Part shown: positions 19,661 through 30,090 of the stretch, one piece after another
Numbering within the stretch: position 1 is the stretch's first letter
Layout: every line of letters starts with the position of its first letter
Origin: Limnohabitans sp. 15K
GTDB lineage: Bacteria > Pseudomonadota > Gammaproteobacteria > Burkholderiales > Burkholderiaceae_C
Assembly (NCBI RefSeq): GCF_002778285.1
Contig: NZ_NESM01000001.1
Coordinates: 700,529-764,528 of the forward strand
Reading direction: 5' to 3'
Length of the DNA: 64,000 nucleotides
Notes under the pieces: generated by a model
What the model was told of the DNA's origin: nothing
Databases searched by the model: none
Seen by the model: only the letters and a program-made list of their open reading frames with translations
Program-made: the position numbers and the translations under genes

Positions 19661-21109
19661 ATGACAAACCAACTCGACAAAAAATCCCAAGCCTGGTCCG
19701 CGCTCTTTTCTGAACCCATGAGCGAGTTGGTCAAGCGCTACACCGCCAGCGTGTTCTTTGACAAGCGCCTGTGGCAAGCCGACATCCACGGCTCGCTGGC
19801 CCACGCCGAGATGCTGGCTGCGCAAAACATCATTGCCGCCAGCGACTTGGCCGACATCCAGCGCGGCATGGCCCAAATCACCCAAGAGATCGAATCAGGC
19901 GCGTTTGAGTGGAAGCTCGACCTGGAAGACGTGCACCTGAACATCGAAGCGCGCCTGACCCAGCTCGTGGGTGACGCCGGCAAGCGCCTGCACACCGGGC
20001 GCAGCCGCAACGACCAAGTGGCCACCGACGTGCGCCTGTGGCTGCGCAGCGAGATGGACCTGATCATCGACCTGCTGGTGGACCTGCAAAAGTCGCTGGT
20101 CGATGTGGCCGAGCAAAACGTCGAGGTCATCCTGCCGGGCTTCACCCACCTGCAAGTGGCCCAGCCCGTGAGCTTTGCGCACCACCTGCTGGCCTATGTG
20201 GAAATGTTCAGTCGTGATGCCGAGCGCATGAGCGACGTGCGCCGCCGCACCAACCGCTTGCCGCTGGGCAGCGCCGCCTTGGCTGGCACCACCTACCCGC
20301 TGGACCGCGAACGCGTGGCCCGCTCCCTGGGCATGGTCGATGAGGCGGGCAACCCACAGGTCTGCCAAAACAGCCTGGACGGTGTGAGCGACCGCGACTT
20401 TGCGATCGAATTCACCGCCGCCGCATCTCTTTGCATGGTGCACATCAGCCGATTCTCTGAAGAGTTGATTTTGTGGATGAGCCAGAACTTCGGCTTTGTG
20501 CGCATTGCCGACCGTTTCACCACCGGCTCGTCGATCATGCCGCAGAAGAAAAACCCCGACGTGCCCGAGCTGGCACGCGGCAAGACCGGCCGCGTGGTCG
20601 GCCACCTGATGGGCCTGATCACCCTGATGAAGGGCCAGCCCCTGGCCTACAACAAAGACAACCAAGAAGACAAAGAGCCGCTGTTCGACACGGTGGACAC
20701 GCTCAAAGACACGCTGCGCATCTTCAGTGAAATGGTCGGCGGTCAAGTCAACCCCGCCACAGGCCAAAAAGAAGGCGGCATCACCGTCAACGCCGCCGCC
20801 ATGGAAGCGGCCGTCAAGAAGGGCTACGCCACCGCCACCGATTTGGCCGACTACCTGGTCAAAAAAGGCCTGCCCTTCCGCGACGCCCACGAGGTGGTGG
20901 CTCACGCCGTCAAGACGGCCCAAGGCTTGGGCGTGGACTTGTCAGAGCTGCCCCTGGAAACGCTGCAAAAATTTGACAGCCGCATCGAGGTCGATGTGTT
21001 TGGCCCGCTCAGCCTGCAAGGCTCGCTGAACGCCCGCAACACCCTGGGCGGCACTGCACCTGCGCAGGTGCGACTGCAGATCGCACGACACCGCGTCCGT
21101 TTCAATTAA
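19661..21109 (+). CDS. argH: Argininosuccinate lyase
   Basis: 482 residues with the fumarase/aspartase-superfamily signature [12 protein letters not shown], plus [12 protein letters not shown] and the [12 protein letters not shown] segment. It splits argininosuccinate into arginine and fumarate. It stands 48 bases after ppc on the same strand; whether the two share a transcript cannot be told. Confidence 0.97.
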   Translation: MTNQLDKKSQAWSALFSEPMSELVKRYTASVFFDKRLWQADIHGSLAHAEMLAAQNIIAASDLADIQRGMAQITQEIESGAFEWKLDLEDVHLNIEARLTQLVGDAGKRLHTGRSRNDQVATDVRLWLRSEMDLIIDLLVDLQKSLVDVAEQNVEVILPGFTHLQVAQPVSFAHHLLAYVEMFSRDAERMSDVRRRTNRLPLGSAALAGTTYPLDRERVARSLGMVDEAGNPQVCQNSLDGVSDRDFAIEFTAAASLCMVHISRFSEELILWMSQNFGFVRIADRFTTGSSIMPQKKNPDVPELARGKTGRVVGHLMGLITLMKGQPLAYNKDNQEDKEPLFDTVDTLKDTLRIFSEMVGGQVNPATGQKEGGITVNAAAMEAAVKKGYATATDLADYLVKKGLPFRDAHEVVAHAVKTAQGLGVDLSELPLETLQKFDSRIEVDVFGPLSLQGSLNARNTLGGTAPAQVRLQIARHRVRFN

Positions 21110-21129
21110 TTCCCTGGGGAAACACCACC

Positions 21130-21615
21130 ATGACCACAGCCGCACCCACTTTGATGTCTTGGACCGACTCGCTCAACACGGGCGACGCCCGCATGGACGA
21201 GACACACCGTGAGTTCACGGACATGATCAATCAGATTTTGGCCACGCCTGAAGACGAGCAACTGCCGGTGTACAAGAAGTTCCTGGACCACACCGTCGAG
21301 CACTTCGCGCAAGAAGAGCGCTGGATGCTGGCGACCGGCTTTTCGGCCGACAACTGCCATGCCGAACACCACGCCACCATTTTGGAAACCATGCGGGTGG
21401 TCGAAGCCCACTACCTGGACACCGACAAACAGATCATCACCCGCTTGGCCGAAGCGCTGGCCGAGTGGTTCCCGGGCCATGCCAACAGCATGGACGCTGG
21501 CCTGGCGGCGCACCTGAAATCCGTGGGTTTTGACAGCGTGACCGAAACCCTGGCCGACCCATCGGCCATCAAAAACGTGACCATGTCCGGCTGCGGCAGT
21601 GTCAGCTGCAGTTAA
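21130..21615 (+). CDS. Bacteriohemerythrin
   Basis: 161 residues, a single hemerythrin four-helix domain. The di-iron ligands are visible: His in MDETHREF, HTVEHFAQEE (HxxxE) and HAEHH, with a later H in FPGHANSMD. It reversibly binds oxygen and may serve in oxygen sensing, storage or delivery. An unusual C-terminal tail ends in SGCGSVSCS, with two Cys that could bind metal or be oxidised. It follows argH by 20 bases behind a GGGGA box. Confidence 0.9.
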   Translation: MTTAAPTLMSWTDSLNTGDARMDETHREFTDMINQILATPEDEQLPVYKKFLDHTVEHFAQEERWMLATGFSADNCHAEHHATILETMRVVEAHYLDTDKQIITRLAEALAEWFPGHANSMDAGLAAHLKSVGFDSVTETLADPSAIKNVTMSGCGSVSCS

Positions 21616-21711
21616 AGCGCATTCCAAATGATGTGATCACCCCAATCAGGCTTCAGCACCTGTTTTGGGGCCTGGCCAACGAAAAAGGGCCATGCACCCC
21701 GATGGCATTGA

Positions 21712-22683
21712 TCACTCAACGGTGATCTTCTCGTCTTTCACTATTTTTGCCATGGCCGGGATCTCGGCTTTGAGCCAGTTGCCAAACTCGTTAGGCGTCA
21801 TGGCCGATGGCTCCGCGCCCAGAGTGGTCAAGCGCTCACGCACATCGGGCATGGCGGCAATGCGCTGCACCTCGGCGTGGATTTTGTCGATGACGGCTTT
21901 GGGTGTGCCCGCAGGGGCCAGCAGGCCCTGAAAACTGCCCGTCAAAAAGCCAGGCAGGCTTTCGGCCACCGTGGGCGTGTCGGGTGTTTGGGCGTTGCGC
22001 TTGGCGCCGGAGATGGCGATCAATTTGATCTTGCCCGCCTTCACATGGGGATAAGTGGCCACCATGCCGTTGAACATGACATCCACCTGGCCACCGATCA
22101 AGTCGGTGATGGCTTGTGCGCCGCCTTTGTAAGGCACATAGCCCCACTCGATGCCGTTTCGCTGCGCGTACATGACGCCCGCCAGATGCGAGGCGCTGCC
22201 CATGCCAGCGGCCACAGCGTAATTGAGCTTTCCTTTTTGGGCTTTGGCGTAGGCCACCAGCTCGGCCGGGGTGTTGGCGGGCACCTTGGTGCTCACAGCC
22301 AACAAGTGGGGTGAGTAAGCCACCATCGCCACTGGGGCAAAGTCAGTGGCCACATTGAAGGGCAATTTGAACAAAGCGGGGCTGATCACCAGATTGCCCA
22401 CGTCCATCAGCACCAGGGTGTGGCCATCAGCGGGAGATTTGGCGACCAGATCGGCACCCAAGTTGCCACTGGAGCCGGGACGGTTTTCGATCACCACGGG
22501 CTGGCCCCAGCTTTCGGTCATCTTCTGACCCACTATGCGGGCCAACACGTCAGACGTGCCACCCGCTGGGAAAGGCACGACGATTTTGATGGGTTTGGTG
22601 GGGTAAGCCGCCTGGGCCCAAGCCGGTGCCGTGGGCGTCATCAGAACCGCTGCCAATGCAGCAAACAAAAATGGCTTTTTCAT
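21712..22683 (-). CDS. Bug/TctC-type periplasmic substrate-binding protein
   Basis: 323 residues with a signal peptide (MKKPFLFAALAAVLMTPTAPAWAQA, cleavage after AQA) and the Bug signature YPTKPIKIVVPFPAGGTSDVLAR. Bug proteins bind carboxylated ligands for TctAB-type tripartite transporters, but no membrane subunits are in the window. It is the last gene of the minus-strand aldarate run, so an aldarate or uronate ligand is a reasonable guess. Confidence 0.9.
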   Translation of the reverse strand: MKKPFLFAALAAVLMTPTAPAWAQAAYPTKPIKIVVPFPAGGTSDVLARIVGQKMTESWGQPVVIENRPGSSGNLGADLVAKSPADGHTLVLMDVGNLVISPALFKLPFNVATDFAPVAMVAYSPHLLAVSTKVPANTPAELVAYAKAQKGKLNYAVAAGMGSASHLAGVMYAQRNGIEWGYVPYKGGAQAITDLIGGQVDVMFNGMVATYPHVKAGKIKLIAISGAKRNAQTPDTPTVAESLPGFLTGSFQGLLAPAGTPKAVIDKIHAEVQRIAAMPDVRERLTTLGAEPSAMTPNEFGNWLKAEIPAMAKIVKDEKITVE

Positions 22684-22716
22684 CTCAATCTCCGGTTTGT
22701 AAAAAATACACAGTCA

Positions 22717-23835
22717 TCACGAAAACTCAACACTGCCTTGTGTCCAGCGACGCGCCTGCTCACTGAGCGACACACCCAAACCTGGCAAGGTTGGCACCAG
22801 CATGCGGCCGTCTTTGATCTGGATGCGTTCATTGAACAAGGGCTCCAGCCATTCAAAGTGCTCCACCCAAGGCTCGGTTTTGTAGGCTGCAGCCAAATGG
22901 ATGTGCAGCTCCATCGCAAAGTGCGGGGCCAGCATGACGCCAGCGTGTTCGGCCAGCTGCGCAATCTTGAGGAAAGGGGTGATGCCGCCCACACGAGGGC
23001 CATCGGGCATCAGGAAATCGGCTGCGCGGTGGCGAATCAAGTCCCAGTGCTCCTGCACGCTGGTCAGCATTTCACCCGTGGCAATCGGGGTATCAAACTG
23101 CACAGCCAGCGCGGCATGGCCTTCATGGTCATAGGCGTCCAGAGGCTCTTCGATCCAGATCAGGTTCATTGGCTCCAAGCGGCGGCACATGCGCTGCGCG
23201 GTGGGGCGGTCCCATTGTTGGTTGGCGTCCACCATGATCGGAAAACGATCACCCAGATGCTGTCGCACTGCGCTCACGCGCTCGATGTCTTTGTCATAGT
23301 CAGGCTGACCCACTTTGAGCTTGATACCGCCAATGCCCTTGGCCACCGAGGCCGAAGCGTTGACCAAGAGCTGATCGAGTGGTGTATGCAAAAAACCGCC
23401 TGAGGTGTTGTAACAGCGCACGCTGTCGCGGTGAGTCCCAAGCAGCTTGGCCAAAGACAAGCCTGCGCGTTTGGCTTTCAGGTCCCACAGCGCCACATCA
23501 AAAGCCCCGATGGCCTGCACTGAAAGGCCGCTTCGGCCTACCGAAGCACCCGCCCAGCAGAGCTTGTCCCAGAGCTTGGCGATGTCGTTCGGGTCTTCCC
23601 CCAACAAGACTGGGGCGATTTCTTTGGCATGGGCAAACTGGCCGGGGCCTCCGGCGCGTTTGGAGTAACTGAAACCCACACCCTCAGCGCCATCCTTGGT
23701 TTTGATCTCGACGAACAGGATGGCGATTTCAGTCATCGGCTTTTGCCGACCGGTCAACACCTTGGCGTCGCTGATCGGCGTGGCCAAAGGCAAGGTGCAG
23801 GCAGAGACACGGACCCAAGAGATGGCATCGGACAT
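22717..23835 (-). CDS. L-talarate/galactarate dehydratase (enolase superfamily)
   Basis: 372 residues. The sequence follows the Salmonella L-talarate/galactarate dehydratase pattern closely: SDAKVLTGRQKP start, GVGFSYSKRAGG, KLKVGQ (KxK catalytic bases), VDANQQWDR, WIEEPLDAYD, ATGEMLTS and PHFAMELHIHL (His side). The enzyme dehydrates meso- or L-configured aldarates to 5-keto-4-deoxyglucarate. It is sandwiched between two Bug genes with gaps of only 12 and 33 bases, so it is probably co-transcribed with them. Confidence 0.88.
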   Translation of the reverse strand: MSDAISWVRVSACTLPLATPISDAKVLTGRQKPMTEIAILFVEIKTKDGAEGVGFSYSKRAGGPGQFAHAKEIAPVLLGEDPNDIAKLWDKLCWAGASVGRSGLSVQAIGAFDVALWDLKAKRAGLSLAKLLGTHRDSVRCYNTSGGFLHTPLDQLLVNASASVAKGIGGIKLKVGQPDYDKDIERVSAVRQHLGDRFPIMVDANQQWDRPTAQRMCRRLEPMNLIWIEEPLDAYDHEGHAALAVQFDTPIATGEMLTSVQEHWDLIRHRAADFLMPDGPRVGGITPFLKIAQLAEHAGVMLAPHFAMELHIHLAAAYKTEPWVEHFEWLEPLFNERIQIKDGRMLVPTLPGLGVSLSEQARRWTQGSVEFS

Positions 23836-23847
23836 GGTTGGACTTTC

Positions 23848-24828
23848 TTACTGGGGCTTGATGCCGGCGGTCTTGATCACACGGGTCCACTGGTCCAACT
23901 CGGATTTGACGAACTCGGTGTAGGGCTTGCTACCCTGGGACGGGATCACAAAGCCTGTCGAAGTCAGTCGTTGCTTGAAATTGGCTGACTGCATCGCTTG
24001 CGCCATGGCCGCCTCAAGCTTGTCCACGATGGGCTGGGGTGTGCCCTTAGCCACTGACAAGCCCGACCAGGACAGCGCTTCAAAACCCTTGTAGCCAGAT
24101 TCGGCCACGGTCGGTACATCAGGGTAAAGCGCATTGCGCTCTTTGCTGGTCACGGCCAGTGCCCGCAGCTTTCCGGCTTTAACATGCGGCAGCGCCACAT
24201 CCTGGTTCAAAAAGACCATGGGAACGGTACCGGCCAGCAAGTCGTTGAGCATGGGACCGCCGCCACGGTAGGGAATGCCCGTCAGGAAAATGTCAGCGGT
24301 CTGCTTGAACAATTCCATCGCCATGTGTCCAGAGGCAGCATGGGTGTAGCCGTAATCGAGTTTCCCGGGGTTCTTCTTGGCATGGTCCACCAACTCTTTC
24401 ACCGTCTTGAACGGTAATGAAGGATGAACCAGCAGCACGTTAGGGCCCGAGTGCACTTGCGTGAGGTGAATGAAATCGGTTACCGAGTTGTACTTGATGT
24501 TGGGGTCCAGGCCATGCGCCACAGCGTTCTGGCCCACGCCGGTCTGGATGATGGTGTAACCATCTGCAGGCATCTTGACGGCGCGATCGGTGCCGACAAT
24601 GCCCCCGGCGCCACCGATGTTCTCGACGACCACCGGCTGTTTCAGGACTTTGGTCAGTTCTTCAGACATCAAGCGGCCCATGACATCGCTGGTGCCGCCG
24701 GGTGGAAAGGCAACGATCAGTTTGATCGGTTTGTTGGGGTAATCCGCTTGGGCCAAGGCTTGGCCTTGGCTGAGCAAGCCCAGACCAGCAAGGCCGATCG
24801 CGGTGAGCAGTTGGCGTTTTTTCATCAT
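23848..24828 (-). CDS. Bug/TctC-type periplasmic substrate-binding protein
   Basis: 326 residues from the ATG at 24826-24828, which has an AGGAG box; the frame extends 12 codons further. A signal peptide (MMKKRQLLTAIGLAGLGLLS, cleaved near QALAQA) precedes the Bug signature YPNKPIKLIVAFPPGGTSDVMGR. It lies between the GarD-type and talarate-type dehydratase genes, so it probably binds a sugar acid. It is clearly distinct from the 21712-22683 paralogue. Confidence 0.9.
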   Translation of the reverse strand: MMKKRQLLTAIGLAGLGLLSQGQALAQADYPNKPIKLIVAFPPGGTSDVMGRLMSEELTKVLKQPVVVENIGGAGGIVGTDRAVKMPADGYTIIQTGVGQNAVAHGLDPNIKYNSVTDFIHLTQVHSGPNVLLVHPSLPFKTVKELVDHAKKNPGKLDYGYTHAASGHMAMELFKQTADIFLTGIPYRGGGPMLNDLLAGTVPMVFLNQDVALPHVKAGKLRALAVTSKERNALYPDVPTVAESGYKGFEALSWSGLSVAKGTPQPIVDKLEAAMAQAMQSANFKQRLTSTGFVIPSQGSKPYTEFVKSELDQWTRVIKTAGIKPQ

Positions 24829-24879
24829 CTTTGTCTCCTGGTGTTGTCGTGTCAAAAAAGTCAATGGGTGCTTGGGTTT

Positions 24880-26457
24880 TCAGGTGATCGGAGCCGGGTT
24901 GAAAAGCACCAGCGCGTTGTGCAGCTTCCAGTGCTCAGCCCAGGTTCTTTTGCCGCTGGCGGTTTCGAGCAGCATGCGAAACAGCGCCCAGCCAGCGTCT
25001 TCAATCGTCATCTCGCCATCGGCGATCTGACCCGCGTTGAAATCCATCAGGTCGTGCCAGCGGCGTGCCAAGTCACTGCGGGTAGCCACCTTGACCACTG
25101 GGCAGGCTTGCAGGCCATAGGGTGTGCCCCGGCCTGTGGTGAACACATGCACATTCATGCCAGCGGCCAGTTGCAAAGTGCCGCAGATGAAATCGCTGGC
25201 AGGCGTGGCCGCGAACACCAGGCCTTTTTGATCTGGCTTGAGCTTGTCGCCGGGCGCGAGCACGCTCGCAATGGCGCCGCTGCCACTTTTGATGATCGAG
25301 CCCATGGCTTTTTCAGCAATGTTGGACAAACCGCCCGCCTTGTTGCCCGGCGTGGTGTTGGCCGTGCGGTCCACACGGCCACGGTCGAGGTATTGGTCGT
25401 ACCAACCGAGTTCGCGCACCACATCTTCGGCCACTGCATGTGTAGCTGAGCGGCTGGTGAGCTGCTCCACCGCATCACGCACTTCGGTGTTTTCAGAAAA
25501 CATCACCGTGCCGCCCGAGCGCACGATCAGGTCAGCCATGTAGCCCACCGCCGGGTTGGCGGTCACGCCAGAAAACGCGTCGCTGCCACCACACTGAACC
25601 CCTACCACCAGCGCACTCGCGGGCACTGTCTGGCGCTTGCGAGCATTCAAGCGTTCCAAGTGGGGTTTGGCTCGTTGCACGATGTTGTCGATCATGGACA
25701 TGAAGCCGACGTGCTCATCATCTTGCAGGCACACCAGATCGGGGCCTTGCGCCTTGTCACGGCTATCGTGGATCGGGAAGCTGCCAGGTGGCAAGAGGCG
25801 CGAGGGCTGCAACTTTTCGCAACCCAAGCTGACCACCATGACCTCGCCGCCAAAATTAGGGTTCAGGCTGATGTTGCGCAGGGTGCGGATAGGGATCTCG
25901 GCGCCTGGCGCGTCAATGGCCACACCACAGCCGTAACTGTGCTCCAGACCCACCACGCCGTCCACATTCGGGTAAAGCGGCAGCAACTCGTGCTCAATGC
26001 GCTCCACCGCAATCTTGACCACACCCGCCACACATTGCACCGTGGTCGTGATGGCCAGCAGGTTGCGCGTGCCGACCGAGCCATCGGCATTCACATAGCC
26101 TTCAAAGGTATGGCCCTCGAGCGGTGGCCAGGCCGGTGCGGGCTGGGTGGCCATGGGCAAACCTTGCAGCTCGCGTGCAGCCGGAATGTCGAGCAAACGC
26201 TCATGCACCCAGCGACCTGCTGCAATGGATTCGCGGGCGTACCCCACGGGCACGTTGTAGCGGAGCACGGCCTGACCCGCAGCGATGTCGGTCAAAGCCA
26301 CCTTGTGGCCCTGCGGGACTTTGTCAAGCAACACCAGACCGGTTGCAGGACCTTCGGGCATGACCGTGCCTGAAGGCAAACCACTGTCGTTGGCAATGAT
26401 GGCCACGTTGTCATCCGGGTGCATGCGGATGGCCAAAGGGCGAATGGGTGTGTTCAT
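24880..26457 (-). CDS. garD: Galactarate dehydratase, GarD/UxaA family
   Basis: 525 residues from the ATG at 26455-26457 (a TTG at 26475 overlaps the preceding stop). The N-terminal SAF-like domain ([13 protein letters not shown]...[19 protein letters not shown]) is followed by the large UxaA domain with [30 protein letters not shown] and TTGRGTPYG. This is the full-length GarD form, which dehydrates galactarate to 5-keto-4-deoxyglucarate with iron. It is tightly coupled to the GudD-like gene upstream. Confidence 0.9.
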   Translation of the reverse strand: MNTPIRPLAIRMHPDDNVAIIANDSGLPSGTVMPEGPATGLVLLDKVPQGHKVALTDIAAGQAVLRYNVPVGYARESIAAGRWVHERLLDIPAARELQGLPMATQPAPAWPPLEGHTFEGYVNADGSVGTRNLLAITTTVQCVAGVVKIAVERIEHELLPLYPNVDGVVGLEHSYGCGVAIDAPGAEIPIRTLRNISLNPNFGGEVMVVSLGCEKLQPSRLLPPGSFPIHDSRDKAQGPDLVCLQDDEHVGFMSMIDNIVQRAKPHLERLNARKRQTVPASALVVGVQCGGSDAFSGVTANPAVGYMADLIVRSGGTVMFSENTEVRDAVEQLTSRSATHAVAEDVVRELGWYDQYLDRGRVDRTANTTPGNKAGGLSNIAEKAMGSIIKSGSGAIASVLAPGDKLKPDQKGLVFAATPASDFICGTLQLAAGMNVHVFTTGRGTPYGLQACPVVKVATRSDLARRWHDLMDFNAGQIADGEMTIEDAGWALFRMLLETASGKRTWAEHWKLHNALVLFNPAPIT

Positions 26458-26471
26458 GTCAGTCAAAGGTC

Positions 26472-27758
26472 TCAAAAGCGGGGCTGTTTGCCCGTGAAAC
26501 TGGGGTCGTATTTGCGCATTTGTCCCAAGTCATCGCGGTTGCGAATGCCGCAATGCACGTAGTTGTTGTGCAAGCGGGCCAGCGCCTCTGGGTCGATGGT
26601 GACACCCAGGCCCGGTGTGCGCGGCACACGCAGGCTGCCGTTTTCAAAATTCAGGCGACCACCCTGAACCACCTCGTCGTCTTGCCAGGGGTAATGGGTG
26701 TCACAGGCGTAGGCCAAATGCGGCACAGAAGCGGCCAGATGTGTCATCGCCGTCAGGCTGATGCCCAGGTGCGAGTTGGAGTGCATGGACAGGCCCATGT
26801 CAAAGGTCTGGCAAAGGCGCGAGAGCTGCTGCGTGGTGCGCAGGCCACCCCAATAATGGTGGTCAGACAGCACAATGCGCACTGGGCAGCCCAGGCGCAC
26901 GTTCTCAGCAAACTCTTTGTAGTCCGTCACCACCATGTTGGTGGCCAAGGGCACGTCACATTGCCGGGCAATCGCGGCCATGCCGTCCAGCCCAGGCGCA
27001 GGGTCTTCGTAATACTCCAACACGCCGCGCAGTTGCTCGACCACCTTGAGGCTGGTGGCCACGGTCCAGTTGGCATTGGGGTCGATGCGCAGGGGTGCCC
27101 CCGGAAAAGCTTGGGCCAGTGCCAGCAGCGCCGCCACCTCCTGCTCAGGCGGCAAGGTGCCCGCTTTGAGCTTGATGCTCTTGAAGCCATATTGGGCGAT
27201 CATGTGCCGAGCCTGGGCCACCATTTGTTCGGGGCTCAGGCCTTCGCCATAGGCATCAGCGCTGTAAGGCTTGTCAATGTGTTCGGCGTATTTGAAAAAC
27301 AAGTAGGCGCTGAATGGCACGGTGTCTCGCGCAGCGCCGCCCAGCAAATCCACGATCGGGGCGCCAGCCAGTTGGCCTTGCAAATCGAGCATGGCCACCT
27401 CAAAAGCGCTGATGACCTTGGCCACGTTCTTGGACACATGGGTGCCGGGCGCCAACGAAATTTGTTCACCCAAAAACTCCGAAGCGTTTTGGCCCGGCGC
27501 CACCAGCGCGGCCACTCGGGTCTCCATGGTGTTGAGGTCCCAGGGCGAGAGGCCCTGCAAAGCCGGTGCGGCTTTGGCCAGCACATCGAGCATGGACTGG
27601 TCACCATAGGTCTCGTTGATGCCCACGCGCCCGCAGGCCGTTTCGATCTCGATGATCGAGCGCAAAGCCCATGGCTCGTGGATGCCCGCCGCATTGAGCA
27701 GCGGCGGATCACGGAACGCGATGGGCGTGATGCGAACGTGGCGTATGGCTAAGGGCAT
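26472..27758 (-). CDS. Glucarate dehydratase-like enolase superfamily protein
   Basis: 428 residues from the ATG at 27756-27758 (a GTG precedes it). Catalytic features match the glucarate dehydratase group: IKLKAG (KxK), [27 protein letters not shown], the Asp of LSDHHYW and the His of SMHSNSHLG. It is only distantly like the GudD encoded at 28721-30058, so the substrate may be a different aldarate stereoisomer. It is first in the minus-strand operon and diverges from the GntR gene. Confidence 0.82.
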   Translation of the reverse strand: MPLAIRHVRITPIAFRDPPLLNAAGIHEPWALRSIIEIETACGRVGINETYGDQSMLDVLAKAAPALQGLSPWDLNTMETRVAALVAPGQNASEFLGEQISLAPGTHVSKNVAKVISAFEVAMLDLQGQLAGAPIVDLLGGAARDTVPFSAYLFFKYAEHIDKPYSADAYGEGLSPEQMVAQARHMIAQYGFKSIKLKAGTLPPEQEVAALLALAQAFPGAPLRIDPNANWTVATSLKVVEQLRGVLEYYEDPAPGLDGMAAIARQCDVPLATNMVVTDYKEFAENVRLGCPVRIVLSDHHYWGGLRTTQQLSRLCQTFDMGLSMHSNSHLGISLTAMTHLAASVPHLAYACDTHYPWQDDEVVQGGRLNFENGSLRVPRTPGLGVTIDPEALARLHNNYVHCGIRNRDDLGQMRKYDPSFTGKQPRF

Positions 27759-27846
27759 CACAAAAATACGGGTCCTGTTTCATCAAAAAAGTGATGGTGA
27801 TCTGCGATGTTCTGATACATTGCCTTCAAATGCCTTATGTGATCAG

Positions 27847-27857
27847 TTGTCGTACAA
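27847..27857. promoter_or_regulatory. Candidate GntR/FCD operator in the divergent promoter region
   Basis: TTGTCGTACAA is a TTGT-N3-ACAA palindrome, the form bound by FadR/FCD-type GntR regulators. It stands in the 130-base space between the divergent GudD-like and gntR genes. A related site, TTGTACGATGT, matching eight of eleven positions of its reverse complement, occurs at 28684-28694 before gudD. Binding is inferred. Confidence 0.5.
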
Positions 27858-27888
27858 GATGATTATGTGAGCCGTTCTTTAAACAGGA

Positions 27889-28638
27889 ATGCGTATTTAC
27901 CCGATGAACACCCCGGAAGTCGCCCCCGAAAAGCGCAAATCGCGCAGCCTGACCTACGAACTGGTCGATCAGCTGAGCGCAGACATACAAAACGGCAGCT
28001 TACAAAGTGGCCAGAAATTACCCACCGAAGCGGCCATCATGGAGCGCTTTGGCGTGAGCCGCACCGTGGTTCGCGAGGCCATCTCCAAACTGCAAGCCGC
28101 CAGCCTGGTGGAAACCCGTCACGGCATTGGCACCTTTGTGCTGGCGCAATCGGAGTCACCTTCATTTCGCGTGAACCCTGGCCAGCTGAGCACCCTGCAC
28201 GATGTGATCGCCCTGCTCGAATTGCGCATCAGCATTGAGACAGAAGCTGCGGCTCTGGCTGCTGTCAGGCGCACAGACGGGAATTTGCGCGTCATGCAAG
28301 AAGCCATGAACGCATTTTCGGGGGCCATCGAAGAAGGCCGCGATGCGATTGCTGCCGACTTCCAGTTTCACCACGAAATTGCACGCGCCACACAAAACAA
28401 CCACTTTGCCGACATGATGAACTCACTGGGTGCGCAGTCGATTCCCCGGGCAAGGCTGGAGACGGCCCCCGTCGTCGACGCGACACGATTGGCTTATTTG
28501 CGGCGTGTGCACCAAGAGCACGAAAACATTTTGAACGCCATTGCCGCACAAGATGCCGAGTCGGCTCGCGCTGCCATGCGCACCCACCTGTCCAACAGCC
28601 GTGACCGGCACAAAAAAGGCGCCTCGAGTCACCACTGA
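27889..28638 (+). CDS. GntR/FCD-family transcriptional regulator of the aldarate cluster
   Basis: 249 residues. An N-terminal winged helix (LTYELVDQLSADIQNG...KLPTEAAIMERFGVSRTVVREAISKL) is followed by an all-helical FCD ligand-binding domain with the metal-binding Asp/His residues expected in DAIAADFQFHHEIARAT and VHQEHENILNAI. It sits in the middle of the divergent cluster and probably represses it until an aldarate or intermediate binds. The start may be this ATG or the ATG at 27904; an AGGA box lies too close to the first and rather far from the second. Confidence 0.88.
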   Translation: MRIYPMNTPEVAPEKRKSRSLTYELVDQLSADIQNGSLQSGQKLPTEAAIMERFGVSRTVVREAISKLQAASLVETRHGIGTFVLAQSESPSFRVNPGQLSTLHDVIALLELRISIETEAAALAAVRRTDGNLRVMQEAMNAFSGAIEEGRDAIAADFQFHHEIARATQNNHFADMMNSLGAQSIPRARLETAPVVDATRLAYLRRVHQEHENILNAIAAQDAESARAAMRTHLSNSRDRHKKGASSHH

Positions 28639-28683
28639 CGCTCGCGCCAAGGGTTAACACGCATCACACCATGGCGGTTTAAG

Positions 28684-28694
28684 TTGTACGATGT
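28684..28694. promoter_or_regulatory. Candidate half-conserved operator before gudD
   Basis: TTGTACGATGT shares the first eight bases with the reverse complement of the 27847-27857 palindrome. It overlaps a possible ATG at 28691, which supports placing the gudD start at 28721 with this element in the promoter or leader. The match is imperfect and untested. Confidence 0.35.
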
Positions 28695-28720
28695 CTGTTA
28701 AATCAACCGACATTTTCGCC

Positions 28721-30058
28721 ATGCCCCAGACCTTCCCTACCCCTGTTGTCACGCGCATGCAGGTGATTCCTGTGGCGGGCCACGACGGCATGCTGATGAA
28801 CCTCAGCGGCGCTCACGGCCCCTTCTTCACCCGCAACATCGTCATCCTGACCGACTCGTCTGGCCACACGGGCCTGGGCGAAGTGCCCGGTGGCGAAAAA
28901 ATCCGCCAAACGCTGGAAGACGCCCGCCCGTTGGTCGAAGGCCAGCCGATTGGCAATTACAACCAAGTGCTGAACGCCATGCGCCAGCAGTTTGCCGACC
29001 GCGACAGCGGCGGCCGCGGCAACCAAACCTTTGACCTGCGCACCACCATCCACGCCGTCACCGCCGTGGAGTCGGCTTTGCTGGATTTGCTGGGCCAGCA
29101 CCTGAACGTGCCCGTGTGCGCCCTGCTGGGCGATGGGCAGCAACGCAGCCGTGTGCAAATGCTGGGCTATCTGTTTTATGTGGGCGACCGCCAGCAGACC
29201 GACCTGGCGTACAAAAGCGAGCCCGACCAAGCCGACGACTGGTTGCGCCTGCGCCACGAAAAAGCCATGACGGCCGAAGCCGTGGTGCGCTTGGCCGAAG
29301 CCGCGCAAGCCCGTTATGGCTTTCAAGACTTCAAACTCAAGGGCGGTGTGCTGCGCGGCGAAGAAGAAGTCGAGGCCGTGGTGGCCCTGCACGAGCGCTT
29401 TCCCAAGGCCCGCATCACGCTCGACCCCAATGGCGGCTGGCTGCTCAAAGACGCCGTTCGCCTTTTGCGCGATCACCGCAGCACCATGGCTTATGCCGAA
29501 GACCCGTGCGGCGCAGAAGGCGTGTTCTCGGGCCGCGAGGTCATGGCCGAATTCCGCCGTGCCACGGGCTTGCTGACGGCCACCAACATGGTGGCCACCG
29601 ACTGGCGCGAGATGGCCCACAGCATCCAACTGCAGTCGGTCGACATCCCGCTGGCCGACCCGCATTTCTGGACGCTGCAAGGCTCGGTGCGCGTGGCGCA
29701 GTTGTGCCAGATGTATGACTTGACCTGGGGCTCGCACTCCAACAACCATTTCGACATTTCGCTCGCCATGTTCACCCAGTGCGCTGCGGCAGCACCGGGC
29801 AAAGTCACGGCGATTGACACGCACTGGATTTGGCAAGACGGCCAGTTCCTCACCAAAGACCCGCTGCAAATCAAAGACGGCTATGTCGATGTGCCCGCCA
29901 AGCCTGGCTTGGGCATTGAGGTGGACATGGATGCGGTGATGCAAGCCAACCAGCTCTACCAACAACACGGCCTGGGTGCTCGCGATGACGCCATCGCCAT
30001 GCAATACCTGATCCCCGGTTGGAAATTCAACAACAAAATGCCTTGTATGGTGCGCTGA
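28721..30058 (+). CDS. gudD: Glucarate dehydratase
   Basis: 445 residues from the ATG at 28721; an upstream in-frame ATG at 28691 overlaps a putative operator and gives a non-conserved leader. The sequence is classic Gud[22 protein letters not shown] start, [10 protein letters not shown] (KxK), [25 protein letters not shown], the Asp of LADPHFW and the His of GSHSNNHFD. It dehydrates D-glucarate (and L-idarate) to 5-keto-4-deoxyglucarate. It is followed by garR, garL and udh on the same strand. Confidence 0.95.
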   Translation: MPQTFPTPVVTRMQVIPVAGHDGMLMNLSGAHGPFFTRNIVILTDSSGHTGLGEVPGGEKIRQTLEDARPLVEGQPIGNYNQVLNAMRQQFADRDSGGRGNQTFDLRTTIHAVTAVESALLDLLGQHLNVPVCALLGDGQQRSRVQMLGYLFYVGDRQQTDLAYKSEPDQADDWLRLRHEKAMTAEAVVRLAEAAQARYGFQDFKLKGGVLRGEEEVEAVVALHERFPKARITLDPNGGWLLKDAVRLLRDHRSTMAYAEDPCGAEGVFSGREVMAEFRRATGLLTATNMVATDWREMAHSIQLQSVDIPLADPHFWTLQGSVRVAQLCQMYDLTWGSHSNNHFDISLAMFTQCAAAAPGKVTAIDTHWIWQDGQFLTKDPLQIKDGYVDVPAKPGLGIEVDMDAVMQANQLYQQHGLGARDDAIAMQYLIPGWKFNNKMPCMVR

Positions 30059-30090
30059 GCACCCGGGCGATTCATTTCAAAGGAAACACC

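Noticed and set aside
26448..27752. 434-codon plus-strand open frame over the GudD-like gene
   Set aside because: Antisense to a gene with intact catalytic motifs; composition is His/Gln-rich shadow sequence.
28703..30004. 433-codon minus-strand open frame over gudD
   Set aside because: Antisense to glucarate dehydratase, with no domain features.
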